From assembly GCA_016838895.1 (NCBI GenBank), contig JAEKNU010000014.1, forward strand, positions 1 to 64,000: a DNA stretch of 64,000 bases. Reading direction: 5' to 3'. Origin of the DNA: Chloroflexota bacterium (GTDB lineage: Bacteria > Chloroflexota > Anaerolineae > Anaerolineales > Anaerolineaceae). Below the pieces are notes generated by a model. The model was not told where the DNA came from. It worked only from the letters and a program-made list of their open reading frames with translations, and ran no database searches. The translations under genes were made by a program, and so were the position numbers. Below are positions 34,075-45,200 of the stretch, in pieces; the stretch's first letter is position 1; each line of letters opens with the position of its first letter.

Positions 34075-37000
34075 ATGCCTGAACTGAATTCATCAGATCG
34101 TTTTACATTGGGGTTTTTGTTTGCCAGCCTTCATACTGGTGCAAGTCGAGTAATTTGGCCAAGTCTTTTAGCAGCCGCTGAGAGACATAATATTAATTTA
34201 ATTTGTTTTCCGGGGGGACGCTTACAAGCAGCCGATTCATTTGAAATTCAGCGTAATGCTATTTTTGATCTGGCCAGTATTAATAGGCTGAATGGATTAA
34301 TTACCTGGTCATCTTCATTAGGCGGTGTACTTGGCCCGGCGGAAATCAAGGCCTTTCATGAGCGTTATCATTCTTTACCGATGGTCAGCCTGGCACAATT
34401 CATGGAGGGTATGCCCACTGTTTCTGTAGATAGCTATTTGGGTATGCGTGCTTTGCTTTCCCACCTTATTCATGAACATGGCTTTAAACGACTGGCATTC
34501 ATCCGTGGTCCTGAAGGTCATTATTATGCACAGGAAAGGTATCGTGCCTATTTAGATGCTTTGCATTCTTTTGATATCCCACTTGCCCCACAATTAATTA
34601 CAAGCCCATTACCCTGGGAAGCCGGCGCAGACGCGATTGCCCTTTTGCTGGATGAACGCGGTTTGGTGCCAGGCAAAGACTTTGACGCCATTGTTGCCGT
34701 CAGTGATCTGATGGCATTATGGGCTCTAAAATCCCTCCAGGCTCGAGGATATGAAGTACCTACAGATATCGCGGTAACTGGATTCAATAATTCCGTTGAA
34801 GAAAAACTCGCCACCCCTCCGCTCACAACTGTAGACCTTCCATTTAAAGAGCAGGGAGCCAAAGCAATGGATGTGCTGCTACAACAATTGAACGGTGAAT
34901 CTGTTCCTGCTTTGATTACCCTGCCGTCAGAACTGGTAGTTCGGCAATCCTGTGGTTGTCCTTCTGCCGCAATAAATCTGGCTACAGCCCTTCCTTCAAC
35001 AAATAATAATAAAATGTCTCTTTCGGAAATCCATGCTGGCTGTCTGAAAGAAATCAAAACGACACTGCATTTTGATGAACAGAAAACACAACACTGGGTA
35101 AAACCAATTCTTTCTGGCTTCATCCAAGCCATTGAATCATCATCAGATACTTTCCTGAGTGAATTAAACATTGCCCTTGATGATGCCATGCAAGAAAACT
35201 TCGACATCATTCTCTGGCAAAATGCACTCTCCATTTTACGAGTATGGTGTTTGCGATATTTCCCTTCGAAAGATTATACAAAACTCGAGTGTTTGTTATC
35301 ACAAGCACGCGTGGTTGTAGAAGAAGCGATCCAACGTTCACAATCTTATCATCAATGGAAACAGGATCGTGAAGCAGCTAATTTACAAGAAATCAACCGC
35401 GCATTACTTACCACATTTGATGTAAAACATTTAACGGATGTGCTTGCTGAACAACTGCCATTATTGGGCATTCCCAGTGTTTATTTTGTAACCTATGAAA
35501 AACCAACCAATGCAGTTGTTCCGGATACAGCCAACCTGCTGCTGGCCTATACAGATCATCAACGGGCAGATATTGAGCCTACCGGCAGATCATTCTCCAC
35601 CGAATTAATTATCCCTGAAGAATTTTTACCAAAAAACCGGCGCTACAGTCTGGTTGTTGAACCATTATATTTCCAAAACAAATCTCTTGGTTATGTGGTT
35701 TTTGAAATTGGACCACACAATGGAGATACTTATGAACTGCTGCGCAACACACTCAGTAGTGCCCTGCAGGGAGCCTTACTCTTTGAAGAAATCCAACGCG
35801 CTCGCTTACAGGCAGAAAAAGCCGACCGCATTAAAACGCGTTTACTGGCAAATGTAAGCCACGAGATGCGCACCCCATTGAACATCATCATGGGGTATAC
35901 ACAAAATGCTTTACAAAATCCCAATAAATATGGCATTGATATTCCTGAATTATTACAAAATGATATGCTGCAAATTCATGGCAACGCTGAACATCAACTA
36001 CGTGTGATTAATGATCTTCTGGATCTCTCCCGAGCCGAAATTGATGAGCTGGATTTGACCCTGGAATTAATTGATCCCCGCCAATTATTGCTGGATGCTT
36101 TCCACAGCCTGGCTGATCAATCCACATCTCAGGAAGTGAAATGGAAAATTGATATCCCTGATCGTCTGCCACAAATTCGAGCTGACGCTTTACGCTTACG
36201 TCAGATCTTTCTAAATATACTTAGTAATGCAAAAAAATATACGCAGCGTGGGCAAATTACATTTGGTGCGGAAATTGTACCTCCTCAAATTCATTTCTGG
36301 GTGTCAGACACCGGCCTGGGTATTGACCAGAAAAAACAGGAAAGTATTTTTGAACCCTTTGTCACCATAGAAGATAATCGCCGCATTGCAGGCGGTATCG
36401 GATTGGGACTTTCCATCACCCGCCATCTGGTTGCATTACATGGTGGCAGTATGAAACTGGAAAGTAAGCTAAACGAAGGCTCTACCTTCCAGATCTATTT
36501 ACCATTACCCGTGCTGGATCATAACAAACCAGTCATTCAGGATAATTTATCAGAAGCCTTGCTGTTGATCTCATCCTGCACTGAACCTGCCAAAGAAATT
36601 CTTGATATGTGTAAGCGCCAGAGTCTGGAAATATTCCAATTACGTACCTCCGAAGATTTAGAGAATGCACTTACTACGGTTAAACCGGTTGCATTGGCCT
36701 GGGACTTACTGAACGCCCAACCCAGTGATTGGACATTAGTACGTCGCTTACGCCATTATCCCAATCTTGTTCAGGCCCCCTTCATCTTATACGGTCAAGT
36801 AGAGGAAACCCAACTGGGGTTGACAGGATTCGTGGTTAAATCTTCTGATTCACAAACCTTACTGGATGCCATCATTGCCATGAACCCCTCCCAAAATACA
36901 GGGTCTATTCTGATTGTTGATGATGATGAACAAATTAGGAATGACCATAAAGCGATGGTTGAGAGTGGGTTACCCGGTTATCCTATCCGTCTTGCGGAAA

Positions 37001-37617
37001 ACGGCGAAGTCGCTATCACCCTCATGGAAGAAGAAACACCGGCATTAGTACTGCTTGATTTGGTCATGCCAACCATGGGTGGTGCTGATGTATTGGATCA
37101 TATGCGCTCGGTAGAGCATCTTCGCCAAGTTCCTGTGATTGTGATGAGCAATAAAGTACTCAGTCTGGATGATGTCAAGCGTATTGAAAACCATACCCGC
37201 GTTATCCTGCAAAGCAAGGGCATCTGGTCCGAATCCGAAACTATCGCCGCCATGAACTGTGCACTTTTCGGAAGTGATACCCTGCCAGCTCACACCAGTG
37301 GTTTGGTAAAGCAAGCGCTTTCCTATCTGCAGCAAAATTACACCCGCGCGGTATCTCGCTGGGAAATTGCGAATGCCGTTGGTGTCAGTGAAGATTACCT
37401 CAGTCGCGTCTTCAACCGAGAACTTAATATCTCACCATGGGACTATCTCAACCGTTATCGGGTGCTGCAATCCAGAAACTTACTCTCAAATACAAATGAA
37501 TCCATCGGTGTAATTGCCCATCAGGTCGGCTTTAAAGATCAGGCATATTTTAGCCGGGTTTTTCGTAAATTAACCGGTATGGCCCCACAAGTCTACCGGG
37601 AATCAAATGGCAAATAA
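34075..37617 (+). CDS. Soluble hybrid sensor-regulator: sugar-binding domain, histidine kinase, receiver, AraC DNA-binding domain
   Basis: This 1180-aa protein has no membrane helix or signal. Order: LacI/PBP1-like ligand-binding domain (about 8-300, LGFLFASLHTG to VVRQSCGC, without the LacI helix-turn-helix), linker and a GAF-like region (about 430-575), HisKA with His596 in NVSHEMRTP, HATPase with DTGLGID and GGIGLGLS, a degenerate receiver-like segment (about 830-930), a full receiver with phospho-acceptor Asp995 (LVLLDLVMP) and a C-terminal AraC domain with two helix-turn-helix units (about 1078-1178). It presumably senses a cytoplasmic pectin-derived sugar and controls the divergent operon. 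All parts of a two-component system are in one chain. Confidence 0.88.
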   Translation: MPELNSSDRFTLGFLFASLHTGASRVIWPSLLAAAERHNINLICFPGGRLQAADSFEIQRNAIFDLASINRLNGLITWSSSLGGVLGPAEIKAFHERYHSLPMVSLAQFMEGMPTVSVDSYLGMRALLSHLIHEHGFKRLAFIRGPEGHYYAQERYRAYLDALHSFDIPLAPQLITSPLPWEAGADAIALLLDERGLVPGKDFDAIVAVSDLMALWALKSLQARGYEVPTDIAVTGFNNSVEEKLATPPLTTVDLPFKEQGAKAMDVLLQQLNGESVPALITLPSELVVRQSCGCPSAAINLATALPSTNNNKMSLSEIHAGCLKEIKTTLHFDEQKTQHWVKPILSGFIQAIESSSDTFLSELNIALDDAMQENFDIILWQNALSILRVWCLRYFPSKDYTKLECLLSQARVVVEEAIQRSQSYHQWKQDREAANLQEINRALLTTFDVKHLTDVLAEQLPLLGIPSVYFVTYEKPTNAVVPDTANLLLAYTDHQRADIEPTGRSFSTELIIPEEFLPKNRRYSLVVEPLYFQNKSLGYVVFEIGPHNGDTYELLRNTLSSALQGALLFEEIQRARLQAEKADRIKTRLLANVSHEMRTPLNIIMGYTQNALQNPNKYGIDIPELLQNDMLQIHGNAEHQLRVINDLLDLSRAEIDELDLTLELIDPRQLLLDAFHSLADQSTSQEVKWKIDIPDRLPQIRADALRLRQIFLNILSNAKKYTQRGQITFGAEIVPPQIHFWVSDTGLGIDQKKQESIFEPFVTIEDNRRIAGGIGLGLSITRHLVALHGGSMKLESKLNEGSTFQIYLPLPVLDHNKPVIQDNLSEALLLISSCTEPAKEILDMCKRQSLEIFQLRTSEDLENALTTVKPVALAWDLLNAQPSDWTLVRRLRHYPNLVQAPFILYGQVEETQLGLTGFVVKSSDSQTLLDAIIAMNPSQNTGSILIVDDDEQIRNDHKAMVESGLPGYPIRLAENGEVAITLMEEETPALVLLDLVMPTMGGADVLDHMRSVEHLRQVPVIVMSNKVLSLDDVKRIENHTRVILQSKGIWSESETIAAMNCALFGSDTLPAHTSGLVKQALSYLQQNYTRAVSRWEIANAVGVSEDYLSRVFNRELNISPWDYLNRYRVLQSRNLLSNTNESIGVIAHQVGFKDQAYFSRVFRKLTGMAPQVYRESNGK

Positions 37618-37745
37618 TTGGGGATTTGATTTAGTACATTGTAAAACTCAAATCGAATAAAATATAGAAGATATTTTCCTTTCCCAAATGGTTTACTACA
37701 GTGGGAAAAACCAATAGAAAAATCACATTTCAAGAGGAATAAAAC

Positions 37746-38357
37746 ATGCTGCTCATTTTGGAACTTGCCTTTTTAGGTTTTGGAATCTATGCAATTTTCA
37801 CCGGGAAAATGTCAGGTTTCCTATTTGGTGGTGGAAAGTATAAAATCGAGGGAACTGCAGTTCGTCTCCTTGGGGTTCTGCTTATTCTCCCATTTCCTAT
37901 TATTTTTGTCTCTAGCTTCATATTAATGCTTTTCATAGGAGAAGATGCACTACTTTACGCATCTCTCATAGAAATTTCCGTTGTTGTTGGCGTAGCAATT
38001 ATTGCTTCCATTGCAATCAGATTTATTCGCAAACCCAACATCCCTGAAGGCAATTTTTCACAGGTTGAAATTGATAAATTGGAAATCGAATCCAAAATAT
38101 CACGAAAATCAACCGGCGCACTGATCTACACAATTACCGGTGCATTTGGTATCGTATCCATTATCGTCTGTCCCCTGGCTTTCCTGTATGCAACACAGGC
38201 TATTAATTTAATCAAGAAACATAATGTTGGTGAGCAGCATCTCAAGACAGCCGTGTATACGCGCGGTTTGGCAATTTTCTTCTTTGTTATTTATGCATGT
38301 ATCGCAGCGGTATTTTTATGGGTTGTTCTGGGTGGTGGAGATAAATATTTATTGTAA
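37746..38357 (+). CDS. Hypothetical membrane protein
   Basis: A 203-aa protein with about five hydrophobic helices: two near the N-terminus, one near 75-95 and two in the C-terminal half after a charged loop (about 95-120). GAGGA lies seven bases before the ATG. It follows the regulator gene by 128 bp and is probably independently expressed. No family is recognised. Confidence 0.7.
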   Translation: MLLILELAFLGFGIYAIFTGKMSGFLFGGGKYKIEGTAVRLLGVLLILPFPIIFVSSFILMLFIGEDALLYASLIEISVVVGVAIIASIAIRFIRKPNIPEGNFSQVEIDKLEIESKISRKSTGALIYTITGAFGIVSIIVCPLAFLYATQAINLIKKHNVGEQHLKTAVYTRGLAIFFFVIYACIAAVFLWVVLGGGDKYLL

Positions 38358-38412
38358 TGATCATTGATTATGAAGTAATTCTCACTTCTTTTTTTCTAAA
38401 TCAGGGTGTCAA

Positions 38413-38901
38413 ATGTACAAAATAATAACCAACCTCTATCAATTCAATAATTGGGCAAACAAGCGCATTCTGGATGGTTGTGCCAAACTAACCCCAGAAC
38501 AATACCATGAACCTTCCCTGGGTAACTTTGGTTCAGTTCATGCCACGCTTGTGCATATCCTTGCTGTGCAATGGTTATGGCTGCAGCGCTGGCAAGGACA
38601 ATCCCTCAGCTCATTCTTTGAGCCGGATGATTTTGCTGATCTTGCCGCCTTGCGCAATCACTGGCAGAAGGTTGAAGGGGAAACTCAAGCGTTTATCGGC
38701 ACATGCAGCAACCCAACCCTTGCAAAGATAAGCAGCTACCGCAACTTCAATAATGAAGAATGGTCGTATCCACTGTGGCAGATGATGCTGCATCAGGCCA
38801 ATCATGCTACTCAACATCGTAGTGAAATCGCTTTATTACTCACGGAATGGGGGCATTCGCCAGGTATGATGGATTTTCTTTATTCAATGGATGTAAAGTA
38901 A
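38413..38901 (+). CDS. DinB family protein
   Basis: The 162-aa protein has the DinB four-helix layout: YQFNNWANKRILDG at the start, HATLVHIL (His48) and HQANHATQHR (around 127-136), supplying the metal-binding histidines. DinB/YfiT proteins include metal-dependent thiol transferases and many of unknown role. It is followed by a long hairpin. Confidence 0.82.
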   Translation: MYKIITNLYQFNNWANKRILDGCAKLTPEQYHEPSLGNFGSVHATLVHILAVQWLWLQRWQGQSLSSFFEPDDFADLAALRNHWQKVEGETQAFIGTCSNPTLAKISSYRNFNNEEWSYPLWQMMLHQANHATQHRSEIALLLTEWGHSPGMMDFLYSMDVK

Positions 38902-38946
38902 AATGAAGACTGCCCCCGAGCAACAATGTCGGGAGCGGTCTTCATT
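38902..38946 (+). terminator. Long hairpin after the DinB gene
   Basis: AATGAAGAC (38902-38910) pairs with GTCTTCATT (38938-38946), with further imperfect pairing of CCCCCGA and TCGGGAG inside. It starts at the DinB stop codon. T-run is weak, so termination may be partial. Confidence 0.6.
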
Positions 38947-39038
38947 TATAACAAATCTTATGCGCGTTTACAATAATCCACAATTTTTAGCATCCTGAAA
39001 ACAGCACCAAAAATAGACAGGATCGATTCAAATCATAG

Positions 39039-39066
39039 ACTGCCATTTCCTTGGCAGTTTTCTTTT
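39039..39066 (+). terminator. Rho-independent terminator
   Basis: Stem ACTGCCA / TGGCAGT (39039-39045 and 39052-39058), loop TTTCCT, then TTTCTTTTT. It closes off transcription before the reductase/ligase gene. Confidence 0.8.
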
Positions 39067-39126
39067 TATGAAAAATCCTCAGTACTTTTGTTCATAATTT
39101 CATCGAATTACATCAATCTGATAGGG

Positions 39127-39155
39127 TTATCACGCACATTGCATACTGATATACT
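39127..39155 (+). promoter_or_regulatory. Possible sigma-70 type promoter
   Basis: TTATCA (39127-39132), 17-base spacer, TATACT (39150-39155), 27 bp upstream of the ATG at 39183, with AGAGGA as ribosome-binding site between. Confidence 0.45.
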
Positions 39156-39182
39156 TAACATAGAGGAAACACAAAGGATTCC

Positions 39183-41966
39183 ATGAAAAATATCATTCTG
39201 CTTACTGGCGCTACCGGTTTTTTAGGAACGAATCTTGCCAATCGATTGATCCGTGATTCACAAGATCGGATACTTGCTCTGGTAAGAGCAGTGGATAACG
39301 ATCATGCCATTCATCGATTGCAGAAAGAATGGTGGGATTTTCCTGAACTGTATAGCGCTATCGGAAATCAGGTCATCGCCTTGGCAGGCGATATAACCCT
39401 GCCTCAGCTTGGTTTGAACCGCAAAGAGTATCAGCAATTAGTAGAGCAATTAACCCATATTATCCATAGCGCAGCAGATGTACGCCTTTTCCAATCCCTT
39501 GAGAAATTACGCATTATTAACGTAGAAGGCACCCGTTATGTGCTTGAATTAGCACAGGCCGCACATGCCGATCATGGATTGCAGCGTTTTGCGCATGTTT
39601 CCACGGCTTATGTTGCTGGCGCACACAGCGGCATTATTCTTGAAGAACCGCCCAAGAATCAATTTGGATTTTCCAGTCCTTACGAGCAAAGTAAATACGA
39701 AGCTGAACTGCTGATTTGGCAGGCGAAAAAAGATTTACCAGTTACCATCTTCCGACCTGGCATGATTGTTGGCGACTCAAAAAATGGACGCATTAAATCT
39801 TTTAACACCCTCTACTACCCATTACGATTATATCTTACTGAAAAATTATCCATTGCTCCCGCCAATCCAAAAATGCGCGTTAATCTGGTGCCGGTTGATT
39901 ATGTTGCTGAGGCGATAAGCCGGCTTACATTCCAGGATGAAAGTATAGGGCAGGCATTTCATCTGACCCCCTCACCAAAAACTATACCCAGCATTTCGCA
40001 GGTTACTGATTTTTCTCGTTTATGGGCAAAAGAAAATTTGGGGATACATTTAAAACCTGCTCGTTTCATTAAATTACCGGGCACAAAATGGTTGGTAAAA
40101 CTGGCTAAAAACTTGCCTTTGCATGAGCTATCTACAATTAGATCATTGTTGCCATATTTTGATAAAGACCCATTATTTGATCGACGTAATACAGATCAAT
40201 ATCTTGGAGAATATCCACATCAATGGCAGGATTTGTTACCTGTACTATTGCAAGAAGCCGTGCAACGCAGTTTCTGGCATCGCACAACACGCAGTGTTCA
40301 CGAACAAGTTATCGTGCGTATGCAAAGTAAAAGCAAACCCATTATCTATCATGATCTCAAGCAGGGAAAAATCACGCATCGCACTGGTGCAGATATGCAG
40401 GAAGAAATTCACACAATCCGTGCTTCATTTCAAGCGTTAGGCATACAATCCGGAGAGCGAGTTGCAATCATCGGTGTGAATAGTTCGCGATATTTTTCCA
40501 TTTTAATGGCTTGCGGATTAAGCGGCATCATTAGTACACCTTTCTACGCCACCTGTCCACCTACTGAGGTTAATCAATTACTGGCCCACAGCCAACCGCA
40601 ACTCTTCCTGATTGGGGTGCCCAGCCTGATTCAACGAATAGATGAATTAAACACCCAGGCTCCCTTAGTTTCTTTCTGTGCGCAAGAGCTTCCAAACTCA
40701 AAGCAATCCGATATACGGAGCTGGCAATCCTTCTTGCAATTGGGTGAAAATCAGAGTGATCTATCAACAGAATCCATTCTACTGGATCAACCTGTTTCCT
40801 TACATTACACCTCCGGCACCACAGGAGAACATAAAGGGGTGGTCTATCTACACCACCATCACCGCTGGTTGGCAGAAACATTGGCTTCCATGTTCCCCTG
40901 GTATGAGCGTAACCGCAAAGGCTCTTACCTCTCTTATCTCCCGATGAACCATGTCGTGGAGGGTATTTTGGCAACCTACTCACCATACTATGTTCCTGCA
41001 GCCTTGGATCTCTATTTTCTGGATGAATTCAATGATTTGCAATGGGCATTGCAGCAAGTACGCCCAACTATTTTCTTTTCTGTGCCGCGCTTCTTTGAAA
41101 AAGTTAGAGCTTCTTTTCTGGAAAACCCTCTGGCTCGTTATTATGACCGTTTGCCGGAAGGGAAGATACGGCAATTCCTGAAACCAATTCTGCGGCGCGG
41201 ATTGTTAAAGAAAGTCGGATTAAACAAATGCAAACAAATCATCGTTGGTTCAGCAACAACAGATATTGGATTATTGACTTTCTTTCAGGATTTGGGTATT
41301 GAAGTACATAACGCCTATGGCTTAACTGAAGCACCTTTAGTTTCTCTAAATCGGCTAGGACAAAATAATGTTATTTCTTTGGGAAAAGCATTACCTGAGA
41401 CAGATATTCATATCCGCGAAGACGGCGAGATCTGCGTACGTGGACCACAAGTCGCTGCTGGGTATTTCAATAATAATCAAATTGAACCCTTTCCTGATGA
41501 TTGGTTAGAAACAGGTGATTTGGGTGCATATATCAATGGTTATTTGTTGATGAATGGCAGGAAAAAAGATATTCTGATTACTTCCTACGCCAAGAATATT
41601 ATTCCAACCATGATTGAGGCAAATTTACGTGCCATTCCGGGTATAAGTGAAGCCCTGCTGGTTGGCGATGGACGTTCATATTGCATTGCCTTGCTCTGGC
41701 TGGATGAAAGCACCTGGCATGCCAAAAGTCCACACACCATTGAAGCCGGTATTGCTCGTATTAATAGCAACAGCGCCCGCCCGGAACAGATCAAACGCTG
41801 GGTAATCATGCCCGATAAGCTCTCAGCAGAAAACGGTGCGTTAACCGGTAGCATGAAAATGCGCCGCGGCATACTCACTAAGCGTTACTCATCCGTTATT
41901 GATGCCGTATATAATGGCAAAAAACCGGAAGGTGTAATTTATTCCGGAGGGTTACCACGGGAATAA
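39183..41966 (+). CDS. Fusion of thioester-reductase-like domain and AMP-dependent acyl ligase
   Basis: The 927-aa protein joins two enzymes. Residues 1 to about 370 are an NAD(P)-dependent reductase of the male-sterility/thioester-reductase type (TGATGFLGTNL at 7-17, HVSTAYVAG, SPYEQSKYEAE with the Tyr-Lys pair). Residues from about 380 to 920 are an acyl-adenylating enzyme (P-loop YTSGTTGEHKG ending near 552, NAYGLTEAP, LETGDLGAYINGYLLMNGRKKDI). Carboxylic acid reductases carry adenylation, carrier and reductase in that order. Here the order is reversed and no phosphopantetheine carrier is evident. It could activate and reduce a fatty acid to aldehyde or alcohol via CoA; this is inference. 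Confidence 0.85.
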   Translation: MKNIILLTGATGFLGTNLANRLIRDSQDRILALVRAVDNDHAIHRLQKEWWDFPELYSAIGNQVIALAGDITLPQLGLNRKEYQQLVEQLTHIIHSAADVRLFQSLEKLRIINVEGTRYVLELAQAAHADHGLQRFAHVSTAYVAGAHSGIILEEPPKNQFGFSSPYEQSKYEAELLIWQAKKDLPVTIFRPGMIVGDSKNGRIKSFNTLYYPLRLYLTEKLSIAPANPKMRVNLVPVDYVAEAISRLTFQDESIGQAFHLTPSPKTIPSISQVTDFSRLWAKENLGIHLKPARFIKLPGTKWLVKLAKNLPLHELSTIRSLLPYFDKDPLFDRRNTDQYLGEYPHQWQDLLPVLLQEAVQRSFWHRTTRSVHEQVIVRMQSKSKPIIYHDLKQGKITHRTGADMQEEIHTIRASFQALGIQSGERVAIIGVNSSRYFSILMACGLSGIISTPFYATCPPTEVNQLLAHSQPQLFLIGVPSLIQRIDELNTQAPLVSFCAQELPNSKQSDIRSWQSFLQLGENQSDLSTESILLDQPVSLHYTSGTTGEHKGVVYLHHHHRWLAETLASMFPWYERNRKGSYLSYLPMNHVVEGILATYSPYYVPAALDLYFLDEFNDLQWALQQVRPTIFFSVPRFFEKVRASFLENPLARYYDRLPEGKIRQFLKPILRRGLLKKVGLNKCKQIIVGSATTDIGLLTFFQDLGIEVHNAYGLTEAPLVSLNRLGQNNVISLGKALPETDIHIREDGEICVRGPQVAAGYFNNNQIEPFPDDWLETGDLGAYINGYLLMNGRKKDILITSYAKNIIPTMIEANLRAIPGISEALLVGDGRSYCIALLWLDESTWHAKSPHTIEAGIARINSNSARPEQIKRWVIMPDKLSAENGALTGSMKMRRGILTKRYSSVIDAVYNGKKPEGVIYSGGLPRE

Positions 41967-42268
41967 ATACGCTTGTGTTCTATACAGGTATCAATTTAAC
42001 AATGTGCTAATTTATGATGAGATTATCGATGTGATTATTCTACAGTATAATGAATAGGCACAAAATTATACGTTCATCAACACATCCCCGTTATTGGTTC
42101 TCTTTTAGTTCAACTAATTATTTGTAGTTCATCTCATAAGGGATGATTCAACTATTCGAGCTTGATTATGTAAACGTTAGGCTCCTACTGCATTGTACCC
42201 ACCACCCCTTAATGTTGCTATTAACTTATTAAATAGTTTATCTCAATCCTTGAATATGGAGTTAAGGT
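41967..42268. other. Intergenic region without recognised features
   Basis: About 300 bp of AT-rich sequence upstream of the first LysM protein gene. No hairpin with a T-run and no convincing promoter pair was found, although the promoter of the cassette must lie here. A GGAGTTAAGG ribosome-binding site marks its right end. Confidence 0.5.
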
Positions 42269-45200
42269 GTGAAAAAAAAACTACAATGGCCCATGTACAC
42301 ATTTTTAGCCTTCCTATTAATTATTATTCTTATTTTTGTAAGTCGCTTTGCGATACATCAAATTCCATCTATTGATGAACAAATACCGTCTGGCTCAACA
42401 CCCATCCATGTGCGTATTACACATCCCAACAATAAAACAGGCTGGCCGCTTAATTTTGCGATTCCGATTCAAATCGCTGCAAATGGAGTAGAGCCTGTCA
42501 CAAGCATCGAATTATATGTCAATGGCACTTTGTATGATACACAGCAGGTAGAAGCTGAATCAGCAAATCAGCAATACCTCACCCTCTGGCATTGGCAGCC
42601 GGGCAGCTCTGGTAAATTCATCCTGGTTGCCCGAGCATTGGATGCATCAGGAGCAACAGGCATATCCAATGCGGTCTTAGTAGAAGCGGGTCCCCCTATC
42701 GGTACTGGCTCACCTCTTACGATTGAAGAAGGACATACCTGGGAAAATATTTCTCAGGAAACAGGTCTCACGTTGGATGAAATCCAACAAGCCAACCCTG
42801 AACTTGATCCAAACCTGGCATTGGCACCTGGAAGTCAGATCTTGCTGCCCAACCCGCCTGACCCTGTCACTAATCCAAATATCATCCCCGCTTACGACCC
42901 ACAAAGCGAAATAACAGCTGAGACAGAAACACTACCTGTGTCAGATATGAAATCAAAAACTCCCCCAAAATGGAATTTCATTAATGACTTGATCTTTCTC
43001 ATTAAAAATTCCGCCCAAAATAATCCTGTTGGATCTTCTGCGCCTGATGAGACATCAACCCAGGCTGAACCCGAACAACCAAGTCCATCAGGATCTGCCG
43101 CCGAAGATGGTTATATACCCCCAGCTCCCGAATTGGTCGGCCATGTTAATGGCTGTACAGTAAATTTATCTCTGCACTATATGACATATGCAGATTTTGA
43201 AGATGGCTATTTCATTTACCGTTCTCGGGAAGGCGGTGATTTCGAGAGAATCGTAACCCTTCCACCGTATGGCGCTTCAAATGCAGAGAGTGACAGCTGG
43301 ACAATTGCGGATACTGATCAATATGGTGTAGTTAGTTATTACGTATCCAGCTTCAATGTTTTCGGTGAAAGTGCTGGTACCCCAATATCATTTTTATTAG
43401 ATCAAACCAACTGTAAAAGTGGTCATTTTGGGTTAACTACTGATCCAAAAATTGATGAGTTCGGTGATTTAGTGCTCCCCTTCAATGTAGATACTGCTTA
43501 TCTATATCTCCAGATCAACGATTCTCAAGCCGTACGCGTTCCTGAAGGAGACCGAATGTTTCTTCCCGGTTCAGGGGTTAAATTCAATCTGGACCTCTAC
43601 CTGGATAGCCTGGTGGATACTTTGCAATATACTGATTTGAATATCCATATGGAAATTTGGGGCTGGCAAGGGGCAGACCTGATTTATGTGGGAGACCTGG
43701 ATCGCTACGTCCACCGCACTGTATTAACCGTTTGTTCCGTTGAAGGCGAAGGCGGCTGCACGGATGGTGGTGTTGGAGAATGGGTGCGTGAAATGAACAT
43801 TCTGCCAAATTACCTAATCCCTTTAAATGAGCAGAAATATGAAATTCACTGGCAAACCAGTTCATTGTCTGAGACCTTTAAAATTTGCCTGGCAATTGCC
43901 AATGATTTTAATGGCCCAGGCCTTACCGATGCAAATCCGACCCTACTCAAAGTATGCTACTATCCATCATCCAGTCAGGGGCAAATCAACGAAAATGAAG
44001 GTACATACCTGATTGATCTTGGTAAACTTTTGTATCCTGAAGGAAAACCATCCATTCCACCTTATTCCGGACATCCAGGAGATAATTACCAATATCCCGA
44101 TTTCGCGTCAGATTACCCCATGGGCGATCCTTTTAAATTGGCTGTTCGCATCCTGTCTGTCATGGATGAATCCGGATTTGATGATATATCCAATACGGTT
44201 TATATGCATCACCTCACCCAATATCAACAATCTGATTTACCGCCATTGGCATCTACTGTACCCAGTATGTACGATATAGAAATTTTAGAAAATACATACG
44301 AACCTCCAACGTATGAAATTCGTACGAAATGGGCTTGTGTGATTATAGACGATGATCCTAGTGGACAATTTTCACCAGGAGAAGAAGTTTGCCCACTCAC
44401 TTATGTGTATTGTGGTGAAAATATTACTTGCGAAGATCCTGGATTCTGGGGAATGTTAGGGTTGGGATGGGATATGGTTGTTGATGCATTCGATGACGGA
44501 AAACAAGAGATTGCCGATGGTATCTCAAGCACCATTCCATATTGTGATGACAGCCAGAAATGCAAGGATGGCGTAAGGGCTGGGGTTGATTATGGCGTAT
44601 CCTATGTAACAGGCTTACCGGCGCATATGCCAAATTCTGAAGAAGTTGTTGCACAAGGTGTCACTTACGTTATCATGAGCGAATTATCTTATCTCAGTGA
44701 TGTGGACGGTGTTGAATATCTCTGTGGAGATTACTGCGAAGATGAAATTGCCGCCCAAATCAAAGAACGTTTTGCAAAAGCAAAATACTATTACGGGCAG
44801 CCTGGCTGTTATGATATTGCCGATCACTATGGATATTTTCCGATTTGTTTTGAACCGCCTACCATTGTTCACGCCTCACCTGGTTCAGGCAATTTCCCCG
44901 GATATGTTTTTGTGCGGGTAACCCGCAAAGACACACCCGAATCATTAGCTGCAACGGAGGAGATGAAAGGGAAAACCCAACTCAACTTAAGTGTAGACGG
45001 ATTCAATGATAGTCGGATTGGTGAGTATGCAGACTATTGTAAGTATCAGGATAATTTAACCGTTGACCAATTACCATATCCCAATGATCCGGATAGCAAT
45101 GGTAACAGGGGATATGGCCCCTTTGGAGACGCACCAATGGAAGAACCACTCTTCGAAACTGTTCAGGTTGAGATTCCCTGGTTGGAGCCCGGTCAATCCA

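Noticed and set aside
34548-35234. 228-aa minus-strand frame
   Set aside because: Antisense to the ligand-binding domain of the hybrid regulator; no support of its own.
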